Positions 25,087 to 34,249 of a stretch of 64,000 nt of DNA are shown piece by piece. Origin of the DNA: CAIWAH01 sp964602595 (GTDB lineage: Bacteria > Verrucomicrobiota > Verrucomicrobiia > Limisphaerales > UBA9464); the NCBI GenBank assembly GCA_964602595.1, contig CAZRRO010000018.1, forward strand, positions 62,001-126,000, written 5' to 3'. A program made the position numbers and the translations under genes. How positions within the stretch are numbered: position 1 is the stretch's first letter; every line of letters starts with the position of its first letter. The notes under the pieces were generated by a model. That model was not told the DNA's origin. It did no database searches and saw only the letters and a program-made list of their open reading frames with translations.

Positions 25087-25323
25087 GCGGTGGGGCGAGC
25101 TTGGCCAAAGCGTCCGGCGCCGGCAATCACCACCCGGCGGAAATGGTCATTTTCACGCCTGAAATTGGGCAAACGGACCCGGCTCCTCGGCATATTTTGG
25201 CGAAAACAAACCCACCGCGCCGAAGTGCTGGACGGGCCACCCGGCGCCTTCCGATGCTGGCACCGTCATGAGTCCCCGTTCCGCTCAACTCGCCGGTCCG
25301 CGGCGCCAACCTCGAATGTGAAC

Positions 25324-27417
25324 ATGAAAACCTACTCTCCCTCCGATCTCCGGAACTTCGCCGTCGTCGGCCACGCCTCGGCCGGCAAGACCATGCTCAG
25401 CGAGGCCATGCTCGCCTGCGCCGGCGTGATTCCCCGGCTGGGCGCGATCGAGTCCGGCACGACGGTCTCGGACTACCACACGAGCGAACGCCAACGGCAG
25501 ATTTCCACGCAGACTTCATTGCTCCACTGCGAGTGGCAGGGGCGCAAATTCAACCTGATGGACACGCCCGGCTACCCGGATTTCGTCGGCGAAACCCTCG
25601 GCCCGTTGCGCGTCGGCGACTTCGCCCTCGTCGTGTTGCACGCCGTTCACGGCTTCGGCATCGGCACGGAGCGGGTGTGGGATTACGCCAGCCAGTTCGG
25701 CATCCCGAAGATCGTGGTCATCAACGCCGTGGACAAACCCAACGCGGACTTCGACCGCGTCCTCGAACAGGCCCGCCAGCACTACGGCCGACACGTGTTC
25801 CCGCTGGCGATTCCGGTGAACGCCGGCCCCGACTTCACGCAGGTGCTGGATGTGCTTCGCAGCGAGTTGGTGACCTACGCGACGGACGGCTCGGGCAAAT
25901 ACCAGGAAGAGCCCGCCACCGGAGAACTCGCCCAGCGGGTCAAGGAACTGCACCGCGAACTGATCGAGCACATCGCCGAGTCCGACGACACGTTGATGGG
26001 GCATTTCTTCGAGCAGGGCACGCTGTCCGAGGATGAATTCCGCTCCGGCATCCACGCCGCGGTGCAGCGGGAGCTGTTCATCCCCGTCTTCTGCACCTGC
26101 GCGACCCGCAACGTCGGTGTGGCGCGGCTGATGGACTTCATCGGCAAATACGGTTCGTCGCCGGTAGACCGCCAGCAGGTCGTCGGCGCCGACGGTGACG
26201 GCAAGGAGGCCTTGGTCGCCTTGACCGACCCGCAGCCGACGCTCTACGTGTTCAAGACGATGGCCGAAGAGCACTTCGGCGAGCTGTCGTTCTTCCGCAT
26301 CTACTCCGGTTCCGTGAAACCGGGCGACGACCTCTTTAACTCGGACCGCCGCAGCAACGAGCGCGTCGGCCAACTGTTCCTGCTCAACGGCCGAGACCGG
26401 ACGATGGTCAGCGAACTCGGGCCGGGCGACATCGGCGCGGTGGTGAAGCTGCGGGACACCCACACGGGCAACACGCTTTGCAGCCCCAAACGCGTCGTTG
26501 CGTTACCCAAGGTGCAATACCCCAAGCCAAACATCCACGCCGCGCTCAAGTCCGACGCCAAGGGCGAGGAGCAGAAGGTCGCGGCGGGACTGGCCGCGTT
26601 GCACGAGGAAGATCCCACATTCGTCCACCATTTCGACTCCGAGCTCCATCAAACCGTCATCTCGGCCCAGGGCGACTTGCACCTGGAGGTCGTCGCCGAC
26701 CGGTTGCGCCGACGCTACGGCGTCCACGTGGTCCTGGACGAACCGCGCGTTCCCTACCGCGAGACCATCCGCGCCAAGGCCGAGTCGCGCTACCGGCACA
26801 AGAAGCAGACCGGCGGCGCCGGGCAGTTCGCCGAAGTCTGGATCCGGATCGAACCGGCCCCGCGGGATTCCGGCGTGGAATTTACGGAGTCACTCACCGG
26901 CCAGAACGTGGACCGGTCCTTCGTGCCCTCGGTCGAGAAGGGCGTCCGGGCCGCCACCGCCGAGGGCATCCTCGCTGGTTACCGGGTCGTGGACGTGAAG
27001 GTGGATTTCTACGACGGCAAGATGCACCCCGTGGACTCGAAGGACATTGCGTTCCAGACAGCGGGTTACCACGCCTTCAAGGAAGCCTTCGCCGAGGCGA
27101 AGCCCTGCCTGCTGGAACCAATCATGAACCTCGAAGTGCGGATTCCCGAGGAATTCGTCGGCCGCGTGATGGGTGACCTCTCCGGTCGCCGCGGCCGGGT
27201 CGTGGGCATGGAAGCCGAGGGCGCCTTGCAGGTGCTGAAGGCCCAGGCTCCGGCACGGGAACTCCATCGCTACGCCACCACGCTCCAGGCACTCACCGGC
27301 GGGCACGCCATGCACGCGGAGGAGTTCAGTCACTACGAACAAATGCCGCGTGAGCTGGAGGAAAAGGTCATCAAGGACTCCGCCGCGGCCCGGACGGAGC
27401 GGATGAACGGGCACTGA
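25324..27417 (+). CDS. EF-G-like translational GTPase with variant GTP-binding motifs
   Basis: A 697-residue protein with the five-domain layout of elongation factor G. Residues 9-17 hold the P loop as GHASAGKTM (canonical GHIDAGKTT), the DTPGYPDF switch II is intact, but the base-recognition motif NKxD reads NAVD (INAVDKPNADF). Domain IV and V sequences (GEFAEVW-like GQFAEVWIRIEP, MGDLSGRRGRVVGME) are retained. The ATG at 25324 begins MKTYSPSDLRNFAVVGHAS; a long upstream open frame overlaps the fuconate dehydratase gene and is rejected. This is likely a paralogue (EF-G2 type), with a canonical fusA elsewhere. Role in translocation or recycling is uncertain. Confidence 0.9.
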   Translation: MKTYSPSDLRNFAVVGHASAGKTMLSEAMLACAGVIPRLGAIESGTTVSDYHTSERQRQISTQTSLLHCEWQGRKFNLMDTPGYPDFVGETLGPLRVGDFALVVLHAVHGFGIGTERVWDYASQFGIPKIVVINAVDKPNADFDRVLEQARQHYGRHVFPLAIPVNAGPDFTQVLDVLRSELVTYATDGSGKYQEEPATGELAQRVKELHRELIEHIAESDDTLMGHFFEQGTLSEDEFRSGIHAAVQRELFIPVFCTCATRNVGVARLMDFIGKYGSSPVDRQQVVGADGDGKEALVALTDPQPTLYVFKTMAEEHFGELSFFRIYSGSVKPGDDLFNSDRRSNERVGQLFLLNGRDRTMVSELGPGDIGAVVKLRDTHTGNTLCSPKRVVALPKVQYPKPNIHAALKSDAKGEEQKVAAGLAALHEEDPTFVHHFDSELHQTVISAQGDLHLEVVADRLRRRYGVHVVLDEPRVPYRETIRAKAESRYRHKKQTGGAGQFAEVWIRIEPAPRDSGVEFTESLTGQNVDRSFVPSVEKGVRAATAEGILAGYRVVDVKVDFYDGKMHPVDSKDIAFQTAGYHAFKEAFAEAKPCLLEPIMNLEVRIPEEFVGRVMGDLSGRRGRVVGMEAEGALQVLKAQAPARELHRYATTLQALTGGHAMHAEEFSHYEQMPRELEEKVIKDSAAARTERMNGH

Positions 27418-27630
27418 AGCGAACGAGGCGTCTCATCTCTGCGGATGGGATGACGGCGTGGCTAATCGGGCAGTGTTAGGGCGAGGCCACGCAGCCGGAT
27501 TGCCCCCCAGTGGCGGGGGCATGCGACCCGCCAGTCGATGATTTCCTTACCTGCCCCATTGCGCCGAATCTCAGATTCAGGATAAAAACACCGCCAAGGA
27601 GTGACCCGACGAAAAAGCCGGGCGTGAGGC

Positions 27631-28704
27631 ATGAAAAAATCTACCGTTCCCCAGTTCGTTACCATCGCCGTCGTGTTGACCGCAATTGCGCCGATTCGTT
27701 GTGTGGCGCTCGACATCGTCATTGATGCTCAGACTGAGTTGTTGGGTAACCAACCCGCACTTGATGCATTCAACAGGGCCGCTGCCAAATGGGAGAGCAT
27801 TTTCACGGACCCGATCACGGTCACAGTCGTGGCCGACGTTTTTGACTTTGGAAGTGGCAACGAGTCAGTGATCGGCAGTGCGGCGGCGAATTTAGTCGGC
27901 GCACCCTATGACTTGATCCGAAATCAGATGATCATCGATGCCTCGGACGAACCCAGTAACGCCGTCGTGGGCCTGCTCCCTACGGCCAGTCAGTTGAGTG
28001 CCCTACTGCCGGCGGGGTTTTCCCTTTGGGACGTTCCGGACCGGTTCATCGTGATGACCACGGCGAACGCCAAGGCCGCTGGATTTGCAGTCCCAGCCGC
28101 TGAGGACGCCCTCATCCTCTTCAATTCGAGCTTCACGTTCGACTACGATAATTCCGACGGGGTGAGCCCTGGCACGATTGATTTCGAGTCGGTCGCAATC
28201 CATGAGATCGGGCACTCACTGGGCTTCGTTTCGGTGGTGGACGATGTCGACTACTTCATGGACCACCCGGAGGATTTTCCCCCCGAATATATCGTCGACG
28301 ACAACATGCTGATTGATCCCTACGCCTTGGACTTGTTTCGGTTTTCGGCCGGCAGCAACCCAACCAGCGGCGCAGAATTCACAGCATTTTCCCGCAATCT
28401 GACCCCGGGTGGCTCGCACTTGTTGGACGACTTGGCCATGGAATACGAGCTGTCCACCGGTGCGTTCAACGGCGATGGCAACCAAGCCAGCCATTGGAGG
28501 GCCGATGAAATTACCTCTACCACGGTTGGCATCATGGACCCGACGATTTCTTACGGTTTTGCGGCATCAATCACCGCTGCGGATATTCGGTCGTTGGACT
28601 TGATTGGGTGGGACGTCGTCCCCGAACCGTCAACCTACGCGGCGGGTGCCTTAGTCATGTTCGCGGTTGGCGGCGTGTGGGTGCGGTCCCGGCGCCGGGC
28701 CTAA
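27631..28704 (+). CDS. PEP-CTERM-anchored NF038122-type zinc metalloprotease
   Basis: A 357-residue exported protein. A signal peptide covers about residues 1-27 (TIAVVLTAIAPIRCVA). The zinc motif is H191-E192-I-G-H195 followed by SLGF. The position of the usual metzincin third ligand is S201 instead of His or Asp, so the third ligand must come from elsewhere. The C-terminus is a PEP-CTERM sorting tag: VPEPSTYAAGALVMF, hydrophobic stretch, then RSRRRA. Such tags are cleaved by an exosortase, not present here. It is alone on the plus strand with 213 bases upstream. Substrate unknown. Confidence 0.9.
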   Translation: MKKSTVPQFVTIAVVLTAIAPIRCVALDIVIDAQTELLGNQPALDAFNRAAAKWESIFTDPITVTVVADVFDFGSGNESVIGSAAANLVGAPYDLIRNQMIIDASDEPSNAVVGLLPTASQLSALLPAGFSLWDVPDRFIVMTTANAKAAGFAVPAAEDALILFNSSFTFDYDNSDGVSPGTIDFESVAIHEIGHSLGFVSVVDDVDYFMDHPEDFPPEYIVDDNMLIDPYALDLFRFSAGSNPTSGAEFTAFSRNLTPGGSHLLDDLAMEYELSTGAFNGDGNQASHWRADEITSTTVGIMDPTISYGFAASITAADIRSLDLIGWDVVPEPSTYAAGALVMFAVGGVWVRSRRRA

Positions 28705-28732
28705 GCTGAGCCGAACTGAGCTGATTTCTTTG

Positions 28733-28764
28733 GGGCGGAAACCGGCAGCGGTTCCCGCTCTTTT
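28733..28764 (+). terminator. probable intrinsic terminator of the metalloprotease gene
   Basis: GGGCGGAAACC (28733-28743) pairs with GGTTCCCGCTC (28750-28760), with 2 non-Watson-Crick positions of 11, followed by TTTT. It begins 28 bases after the stop. Confidence 0.5.
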
Positions 28765-28835
28765 CGTTTCCTGGCCCGCACCCCAGAACTCCGGGTTGCA
28801 ATTCCAGTTCGGCGGCGTATGCCTCGGTCATCGCC

Positions 28836-29315
28836 ATGAACCTTCGCACCTCCGCCCTCGTGCTCGCCGTGCTCACCGCCGCGGCGACCTGTGTGCCCGC
28901 CACGGCCCAAAGCGTGGGGCGAATCCGTCGCTCGCTCGACAAGGCGACGGGCGGCCAGACGGCGGCCCCGACCCGGCCGGCCCCGGCCGCGCCGGCCGCC
29001 AATCCCCAGCAGGCGGCCGCGATCCAGGCCGCCCACAACAAGCGCAACCAGGAGGCGGCCGTCGGAGCCGATCAACGCGTGATTGAGTTCCTCAAGGAAC
29101 GGGTGGAAGGCGGTTCCGCGGAGGCGGCTTTTGACCTCGCGAAACGCTACGAGGAAGGCAAAGGCATCAAGGCCGACCCCAAGGAAGCCCGCCGCCTTTA
29201 CGAACTCGCCGGTGAGCGAGGCCATGAAGAGGCGAAGGTTTGGCTGAAGGAACACCCGGCGCCAGTGGTTGCCCCGGTGCCGGCGGCGAAGCCCGCGCCC
29301 GCCGGCAAGAAATAG
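28836..29315 (+). CDS. exported Sel1-repeat protein
   Basis: The 159-residue protein has a signal peptide (about 1-24, LVLAVLTAAATCVPATAQ), an Ala/Pro/Gln-rich linker (40-65), one clear Sel1-like repeat (about 95-130: AAFDLAKRYEEGKGI, then ARRLYELAGERGHEEAKVWL) and a Pro/Ala/Lys tail. Sel1 repeats are helical scaffolds for protein contacts, often in envelope or signalling settings. One and a half repeats is short for the family. It has no operon partners: gaps of about 130 bases lie on each side. Confidence 0.8.
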   Translation: MNLRTSALVLAVLTAAATCVPATAQSVGRIRRSLDKATGGQTAAPTRPAPAAPAANPQQAAAIQAAHNKRNQEAAVGADQRVIEFLKERVEGGSAEAAFDLAKRYEEGKGIKADPKEARRLYELAGERGHEEAKVWLKEHPAPVVAPVPAAKPAPAGKK

Positions 29316-29452
29316 GCGACGCACCGGTTCGCAGATCTCGGCCCACAAGGCCAAGACCGCCGGATTGCGATTCCTGAAACCGTCTCGGCGAGCAATGCCC
29401 GCTTGCGTGACTGTTTCGGCCCCGTATCAATTCCGACGGTTCCCGCTTTGCC

Positions 29453-30277
29453 ATGAGACACATCTTTCGCCTCACCGTTGCGCTGGCCGCCCTGCTGGCC
29501 GCGAACTCCCTCCGTGCCGCCGAATTGAGCGATCAGCTCGGCATCCAGACCTGGACCCTGCGGAACCTGAAGTTCGAGCAGGTGGTCGAATTTGCGAAGA
29601 AGCACGGCATCAAGAACCTCCAGATGATCGGCAACCACATGGACCCGAAGGCGCCGGTGGAGGAGACCAAACGCAAGAAGGCCGTTCTCGATGCGGCCGG
29701 GCTCCGGGTTTACACCTTTGGCGTGGCGGGCACGTCACTGGACAAGGAAGACAACCGGAAACTGTTCGAGTTCGCAAAATTGATGGGAATCCAAGTGATC
29801 GTCGTGGAGCCCGGCGACTTCAAGATCTTCGACAACCTCGAAGAGCTGGTGAAGGAATACGACATCAAGATCGCCATCCATAACCACGGCATCCGGTCGC
29901 TTTACGGCAATCCGGCCGTCGTGAAGGCACTGCTCAAGCACCGGGACAAACGCATGGGCGTGTGCATGGACGCGGGCTGGATCGCCTCGACGGGCATGGA
30001 TCCCACCCGGGTGTTCAAGGAATACGAGGGCCGGGTGTTTGACATCCACCTCAAGGACAAGCGGGTGGAGAAGACCCAGGGCGACGACGTGGCGTTCGAC
30101 ACCCACATCGGCGCCGGCCAGGCGAAGCTGGAAAGCCTGCTCGCGGAACTGAAGAAAACCGCCTGGCCCGGCGTGATGGCGATCGAGACCGACAGCGGAG
30201 AGTTCGCCAAGAGCCCGGACGACTTCGTCGCCAAGGCCAAGGCATTCGTGGAGAAGGTCTCCGCCAGCCCGAACTGA
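29453..30277 (+). CDS. exported xylose-isomerase-like TIM-barrel protein
   Basis: A 274-residue protein with an N-terminal signal sequence (residues 1-22, ALAALLAANSLRAA) and a sugar-phosphate isomerase/epimerase barrel: GIQTWTLRNL near the start, VVEPGDFKIF, AIHNHG, MDAGWIA, IHLKDK and the end AIETDSGEF. The His, Glu and Asp residues in those blocks are the usual metal site of the AP-endonuclease-2-like superfamily. Exported members are common in Verrucomicrobia and Planctomycetes; their substrates are mostly unknown. It may be periplasmic. Confidence 0.88.
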   Translation: MRHIFRLTVALAALLAANSLRAAELSDQLGIQTWTLRNLKFEQVVEFAKKHGIKNLQMIGNHMDPKAPVEETKRKKAVLDAAGLRVYTFGVAGTSLDKEDNRKLFEFAKLMGIQVIVVEPGDFKIFDNLEELVKEYDIKIAIHNHGIRSLYGNPAVVKALLKHRDKRMGVCMDAGWIASTGMDPTRVFKEYEGRVFDIHLKDKRVEKTQGDDVAFDTHIGAGQAKLESLLAELKKTAWPGVMAIETDSGEFAKSPDDFVAKAKAFVEKVSASPN

Positions 30278-30306
30278 TCCCGGGCGGATCGCAGGAACCC
30301 GTGCCG

Positions 30307-30342
30307 GGACGGGGAAAACGCGAATTGCGTTTTCCCCTGTCC
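30307..30342. terminator. long hairpin between isomerase-like gene and accA
   Basis: GGACGGGGAAAACGC (30307-30321) and GCGTTTTCCCCTGTCC (30327-30342) form a 15-bp stem with one bulged base and a GAATT loop. It has no following T tract in either direction, so it is either a weak terminator or an mRNA-stability hairpin. It lies 44 bases upstream of accA. Confidence 0.5.
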
Positions 30343-30385
30343 GTTCCGTAGGCTGGCATCCGTCAGCGAATTGACCGTCGCCGCG

Positions 30386-31363
30386 ATGAAGCACTACCTC
30401 GAATTCGAGAAGCCGATCGTTGAACTCCAGAAGAAGCTTGAGGACCTCAGGCAGCATCCGGAGCAACATTCCTTGGGCATCAGCTGGGAGGAGGAAATCC
30501 GCCTGCTGGAGCGAAAGATTGCGGAGGCGCGTCGGATCATCTTCACCAACCTGACCCCGTGGCAGCGCGTCCAGTTGGCCCGCCACCCGAAGCGTCCCTA
30601 CACGCTGGATTACCTCCGGCTGGCCTTCAGTGAATTCGAGGAGCTGCACGGCGACCGGATGTATTCCGACGACCGCGCGTTCGTGGGCGGCTTTGCCAAG
30701 CTCGGGGATGAACGCGTCGTCGTGATCGGCACGCAGAAAGGCCGGGAAACCAAGGAAAATATCCTGCGCAACTTCGGGTCCGGCCACCCGGAAGGCTATC
30801 GGAAAGCCCTGCGACTGATGCGGTTGGCGGACAAGTTTGGCCTGCCGATCATTACCCTGATCGACACCGCGGGGGCTTACCCGGGCATTGGCTCCGAACA
30901 GCGTCACATCGGTGAGGCCATCGCGGTCAATTTGCGGGAAATGATGCTGTTCGAGGTGCCCATCATCGCGGCTGTCATCGGTGAAGGTGGTTCGGGCGGA
31001 GCGCTGGGCATCGGGGTCGCTGACCGGGTCCTAATCCTGGAGAACGCCTATTATTCGGTGATCAGCCCGGAGGGGTGCGCCGCCATCCTGTGGAAGGACC
31101 GATCGGCGTCGCCAAAGGCCGCCGAAGCTCTGAAAATCACCGCGAACCATCTGCGCGAGCTGAAGCTGGTAGACGATGTGGTGTCCGAACCGTTGGGGGG
31201 TGCCCACAACGACGCAGCCGCGACTGCCGTTTCCCTGAAGACCGCGCTCCTCCGCCATCTTGCCGAACTCAAGGAGATGTCCGTGGCCGACCGGCTTCGC
31301 TCGCGCTACGGCAAATTCCGCGCCTTCGGGCACGTGACCGAACCGGCCGTTGCGGCCGCCTGA
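30386..31363 (+). CDS. accA: acetyl-CoA carboxylase, carboxyltransferase subunit alpha
   Basis: Transfers carboxyl from biotin carrier to acetyl-CoA (with AccD) to give malonyl-CoA for fatty acid synthesis. 325 residues, close to the E. coli length of 319. It starts MKHYLEFEKPIVELQKKLEDL (coiled N-terminus), and has RPYTLDYL, FEELHGDRMYSDD, TLIDTAGAYPG and VIGEGGSGGALGIGVADRV, all family landmarks. An upstream TTG at 30371 is in frame but unlikely. It is followed by manA after 8 bases. Confidence 0.97.
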   Translation: MKHYLEFEKPIVELQKKLEDLRQHPEQHSLGISWEEEIRLLERKIAEARRIIFTNLTPWQRVQLARHPKRPYTLDYLRLAFSEFEELHGDRMYSDDRAFVGGFAKLGDERVVVIGTQKGRETKENILRNFGSGHPEGYRKALRLMRLADKFGLPIITLIDTAGAYPGIGSEQRHIGEAIAVNLREMMLFEVPIIAAVIGEGGSGGALGIGVADRVLILENAYYSVISPEGCAAILWKDRSASPKAAEALKITANHLRELKLVDDVVSEPLGGAHNDAAATAVSLKTALLRHLAELKEMSVADRLRSRYGKFRAFGHVTEPAVAAA

Positions 31364-31371
31364 TTCCCGCC

Positions 31372-32355
31372 GTGCTGTATCCGCTTACGTTTCATCCGAT
31401 CTTCAAGGAACGGATCTGGGGCGGCCGCCGATTGGCCGCGCTTTACGGCAAGGAACTGCCGGCCGGGAAAACCATCGGCGAATCCTGGGAAATCACGGAT
31501 CGGCTCGAGGGGGTTTCCGAAATTGCCAATGGACCGCTGGCCGGCCGCAACCTGCGCTGGCTGATGGATCAACACGGCACCGAAGTCCTCGGCCGGCCGG
31601 TCAACCCGGGCGAACGGTTTCCTTGGCTGATCAAGATCCTCGACTGCGAGGACGACTTGTCGTTGCAGGTTCACCCCCCGGCCCGACTGGCGGCCGAGTT
31701 GAAAGGCGAACCCAAGACCGAGATGTGGTTTGTCGCCGCGGCGGAGCCCGGAGCGAAACTTTATGTGGGCCTGAAACATGGAGTGACGCGGGCGGAATTC
31801 GAGCGAGCGGTCGCCGACGGCTCGGTCGCCAGATGTTTCCATGTGGTTCCAGTTCGGGCCGGCGACACCATGTTCGTGCCCAGCGGACGGGTTCACGCGC
31901 TCGGTCGTGGGAATGTCATCTTCGAGATCCAGCAAAATTCGGACACCACCTACCGGGTCTTCGATTGGAACCGGGTGGGACTGGATGGCCGGCCGCGGGA
32001 ACTGCACCTCGCCCAATCGCTCGCTTCGATCGACTTTGCCGACTTTGAACCTGGGCTGGTGGATTCGGTCTGGAAACCCGACGGACCGGCCCAAAGCCGG
32101 GAACTTGTTCGGCATGAACTTTTCCACATCCACCACCTGCGGCTGCCGGCCGCCTGTCGCCTGTCCGTGAATCCCGCGCAGCAGGGGCCCATCGTCTTGG
32201 CGGTGACCGCCGGATCGATCGAGATCATTGGCGAATTTGGCGCCACGGCAGTTCCGGCCGGCGGATTCTGCCTGCTCCCGGCCGTCGTGCCGGCGGTTGA
32301 AATCCGCACAGTGGGAACGGCCGAATTCCTGCGGGTCGCGCCGCTACAACGCTGA
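31372..32355 (+). CDS. manA: mannose-6-phosphate isomerase, class I
   Basis: Interconverts mannose 6-phosphate and fructose 6-phosphate, feeding GDP-sugar and polysaccharide synthesis. 327 residues from the GTG at 31372 (first residues MLYPLTFHPIFKERIWGG), 8 bases after accA. Zinc ligands are in SLQVHPP (Q and H near residue 98-100), the Glu of the KTEMWF block, and the cupin segment VPSGRVHALG. The RVFDWNR block is the active-site Arg region. Shorter than class I PMI of enteric bacteria and close to the Bacillus/Firmicutes form. Confidence 0.93.
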   Translation: MLYPLTFHPIFKERIWGGRRLAALYGKELPAGKTIGESWEITDRLEGVSEIANGPLAGRNLRWLMDQHGTEVLGRPVNPGERFPWLIKILDCEDDLSLQVHPPARLAAELKGEPKTEMWFVAAAEPGAKLYVGLKHGVTRAEFERAVADGSVARCFHVVPVRAGDTMFVPSGRVHALGRGNVIFEIQQNSDTTYRVFDWNRVGLDGRPRELHLAQSLASIDFADFEPGLVDSVWKPDGPAQSRELVRHELFHIHHLRLPAACRLSVNPAQQGPIVLAVTAGSIEIIGEFGATAVPAGGFCLLPAVVPAVEIRTVGTAEFLRVAPLQR

Positions 32356-32368
32356 ACCTTTCCCGAGC

Positions 32369-34246
32369 ATGAGTGACCTTTCCAAGCAGACGCCGACCGA
32401 TCCGGACGACAACGCGCTGCCCTCCGAGTTCATCGAAGGGTCGTCGTTGCTGCGGCAAGTCTTCTTCGAGCGCTATTTCCGGGCCGCCGCCATCCTGTTG
32501 GTGTTGTTCCTGGTGTTCCTCGGGCTGTTCCTGCCCAAAATCTACACCTCGACGCCCGAGGGTGTGGCGCCCTCATTCAAGATGAGCGGTTTGGACGTGG
32601 TCCAGGCGTGGTCCCTCGCCCGCACCGCCCGCAGCCAGGAACAGGCGGGGAAATTCGACGAGGCGATTCTCTCGTGGCGCGCGGCAATCCAGAACAACCC
32701 CGGCAACCCGCAATACGCCGAAGGGTTGGTCCGCATGGTGGTGAATTATCCGGCCACCAAGCGGGAGTTCCTGACGGCCGGCGCCTCTTACTCGATGTGG
32801 CTGCTGCAATTGACCAAGACGAATGACGCGGCGCTGGGCCTCGCCGCGAATCTCTTCGCCAAATATTCGCTGGATGACTATGCGACCGGGTTGCTCGGGC
32901 CGCGGGCGACCAACTTGCCTCCTACGCTCGCCGCGATCTTCCTGAAGTCCCTGTTCCATCTCAACCGGATGGACCAGTTCGGTGACATTTGGCCGGGCTA
33001 CAGCAACGTGCTGACCAGCGACAAGGAGATGCAGGTCGTCCGCGCGGCTTGGCAATCGGGTTGGGGCCCGCCGGGGCAGATTCGGGTCGGCCGGGAAAGC
33101 CTCGAGGCGGCCCGCAACGATTCCGCCACGCGGGACTTGGCCAATCGTCTCAGCCTGCCCATCGCAGTGTCACTCAGCGACACTTACGCCTACGAGCGCA
33201 GCCTGACCGCGCTGATCGACCACCATGCCGACCGCGTGCGCGACCACGTGATCTACTGGCGGCTGCTGGTTTCCGCTGGGCAGACTGCCAAGGCCGCTGA
33301 CCTGGCCCGCGGCTTCTCCCGCCCACCGGAGACCCCGATCGACCTTCGGGAAATGGCCGAAACCCTGACCCAGCTCGGTTCAAAGGAATATGCCGCGAAG
33401 CTACTGGACCAACACCTGCCGGCATTCGCATTCCGGCCGGATCTCTGGGAACAGCTGGCCAAGCTGCTGATCGAACTCCAGCAGTGGGCAGACCTGCGGG
33501 AACTGGCCGTCCGGATGCGTCAGAACCAGCTGCTGCGCGAGGATATCGCCGGATATTCCTGGTTCCTGGAAGGACTCTCCGCCCTGCGCACGGAGCGCCG
33601 GGAAGCCGCGCTGGAAGCCTTCACCCGGGCCGCCGAAACCCCCACCACTAATCCGCTGCTCAGCTTTTCCGTTGCTCGCCAACTGACCACCCTGGGTTAT
33701 CCCATCTTGGCCACCCGCCTGTTGGCCATGGTCGAGAAAGCCTACGGTAACCAGTCCATGTATTGGTTTGCGGTGGTCGGTGCGGCCTACGAAGCGCGGC
33801 AGTTCGACACGATGCGGGAGGCCGCGGCGCGGGGGTATTTGCTCAACACCAACGAACCGGTGTTCGTCAGCAACTACGCGGCGATGCTCCTGATGGAACG
33901 AACGAATGCCCCGCTCGCCGCCCAGCTCACGTTGCAGGCCCTGTCCGGCCGCCCGGACGATGTCGGTATGCAGATCAACCACGCCCAGGCCCTGATCCTC
34001 AATGACCGCCTGGACGAAGCCGAGGAACTGCTCGCCAAGGTAAAGATCGACGAGGTGGACGCCTACCTGTTGACCGAGCGGAACTGTGCCTACTTCGACC
34101 TTCACGCCAAACGCCGGGACAAAACCAAGGCCCTCGCCGCCTTCAAGGGCATCGAGACGAGGTTCCTGTTCCTGCCCCAGTTGCGCTGGCTGGATCGCAC
34201 CTATTTGGAGCTGACCGGCGAGAAGCGACCGGCGCCCACCGACTGA
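32369..34246 (+). CDS. membrane-anchored TPR-like protein
   Basis: A 625-residue protein with a short acidic cytoplasmic N-terminus (1-34), one membrane helix (about 38-56, AAAILLVLFLVFLGLFLP), then a large extracytoplasmic region rich in Ala/Leu helix pairs typical of tetratricopeptide repeats (for example QAGKFDEAILSWRAAIQNNP, EAALEAFTRAAETP, NDRLDEAEELLAKV). It follows manA by 13 bases. It probably scaffolds an envelope or polysaccharide complex; this is inference from topology only. No catalytic motif seen. It converges with the C39-like peptidase gene 3 bases away. Confidence 0.8.
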   Translation: MSDLSKQTPTDPDDNALPSEFIEGSSLLRQVFFERYFRAAAILLVLFLVFLGLFLPKIYTSTPEGVAPSFKMSGLDVVQAWSLARTARSQEQAGKFDEAILSWRAAIQNNPGNPQYAEGLVRMVVNYPATKREFLTAGASYSMWLLQLTKTNDAALGLAANLFAKYSLDDYATGLLGPRATNLPPTLAAIFLKSLFHLNRMDQFGDIWPGYSNVLTSDKEMQVVRAAWQSGWGPPGQIRVGRESLEAARNDSATRDLANRLSLPIAVSLSDTYAYERSLTALIDHHADRVRDHVIYWRLLVSAGQTAKAADLARGFSRPPETPIDLREMAETLTQLGSKEYAAKLLDQHLPAFAFRPDLWEQLAKLLIELQQWADLRELAVRMRQNQLLREDIAGYSWFLEGLSALRTERREAALEAFTRAAETPTTNPLLSFSVARQLTTLGYPILATRLLAMVEKAYGNQSMYWFAVVGAAYEARQFDTMREAAARGYLLNTNEPVFVSNYAAMLLMERTNAPLAAQLTLQALSGRPDDVGMQINHAQALILNDRLDEAEELLAKVKIDEVDAYLLTERNCAYFDLHAKRRDKTKALAAFKGIETRFLFLPQLRWLDRTYLELTGEKRPAPTD

Positions 34247-34249
34247 ACT

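Noticed and set aside
23758..25323. N-terminal extension of the EF-G-like gene by more than 500 residues
   Set aside because: The extension overlaps the whole fuconate dehydratase gene on the opposite strand, and the EF-G fold starts at 25324.
27418..27630. Sigma-54 promoter for the PEP-CTERM gene
   Set aside because: A TGGC and TGC pair occurs near 27511, but the GG-GC distance is 9 instead of 10 bases, so it does not match.
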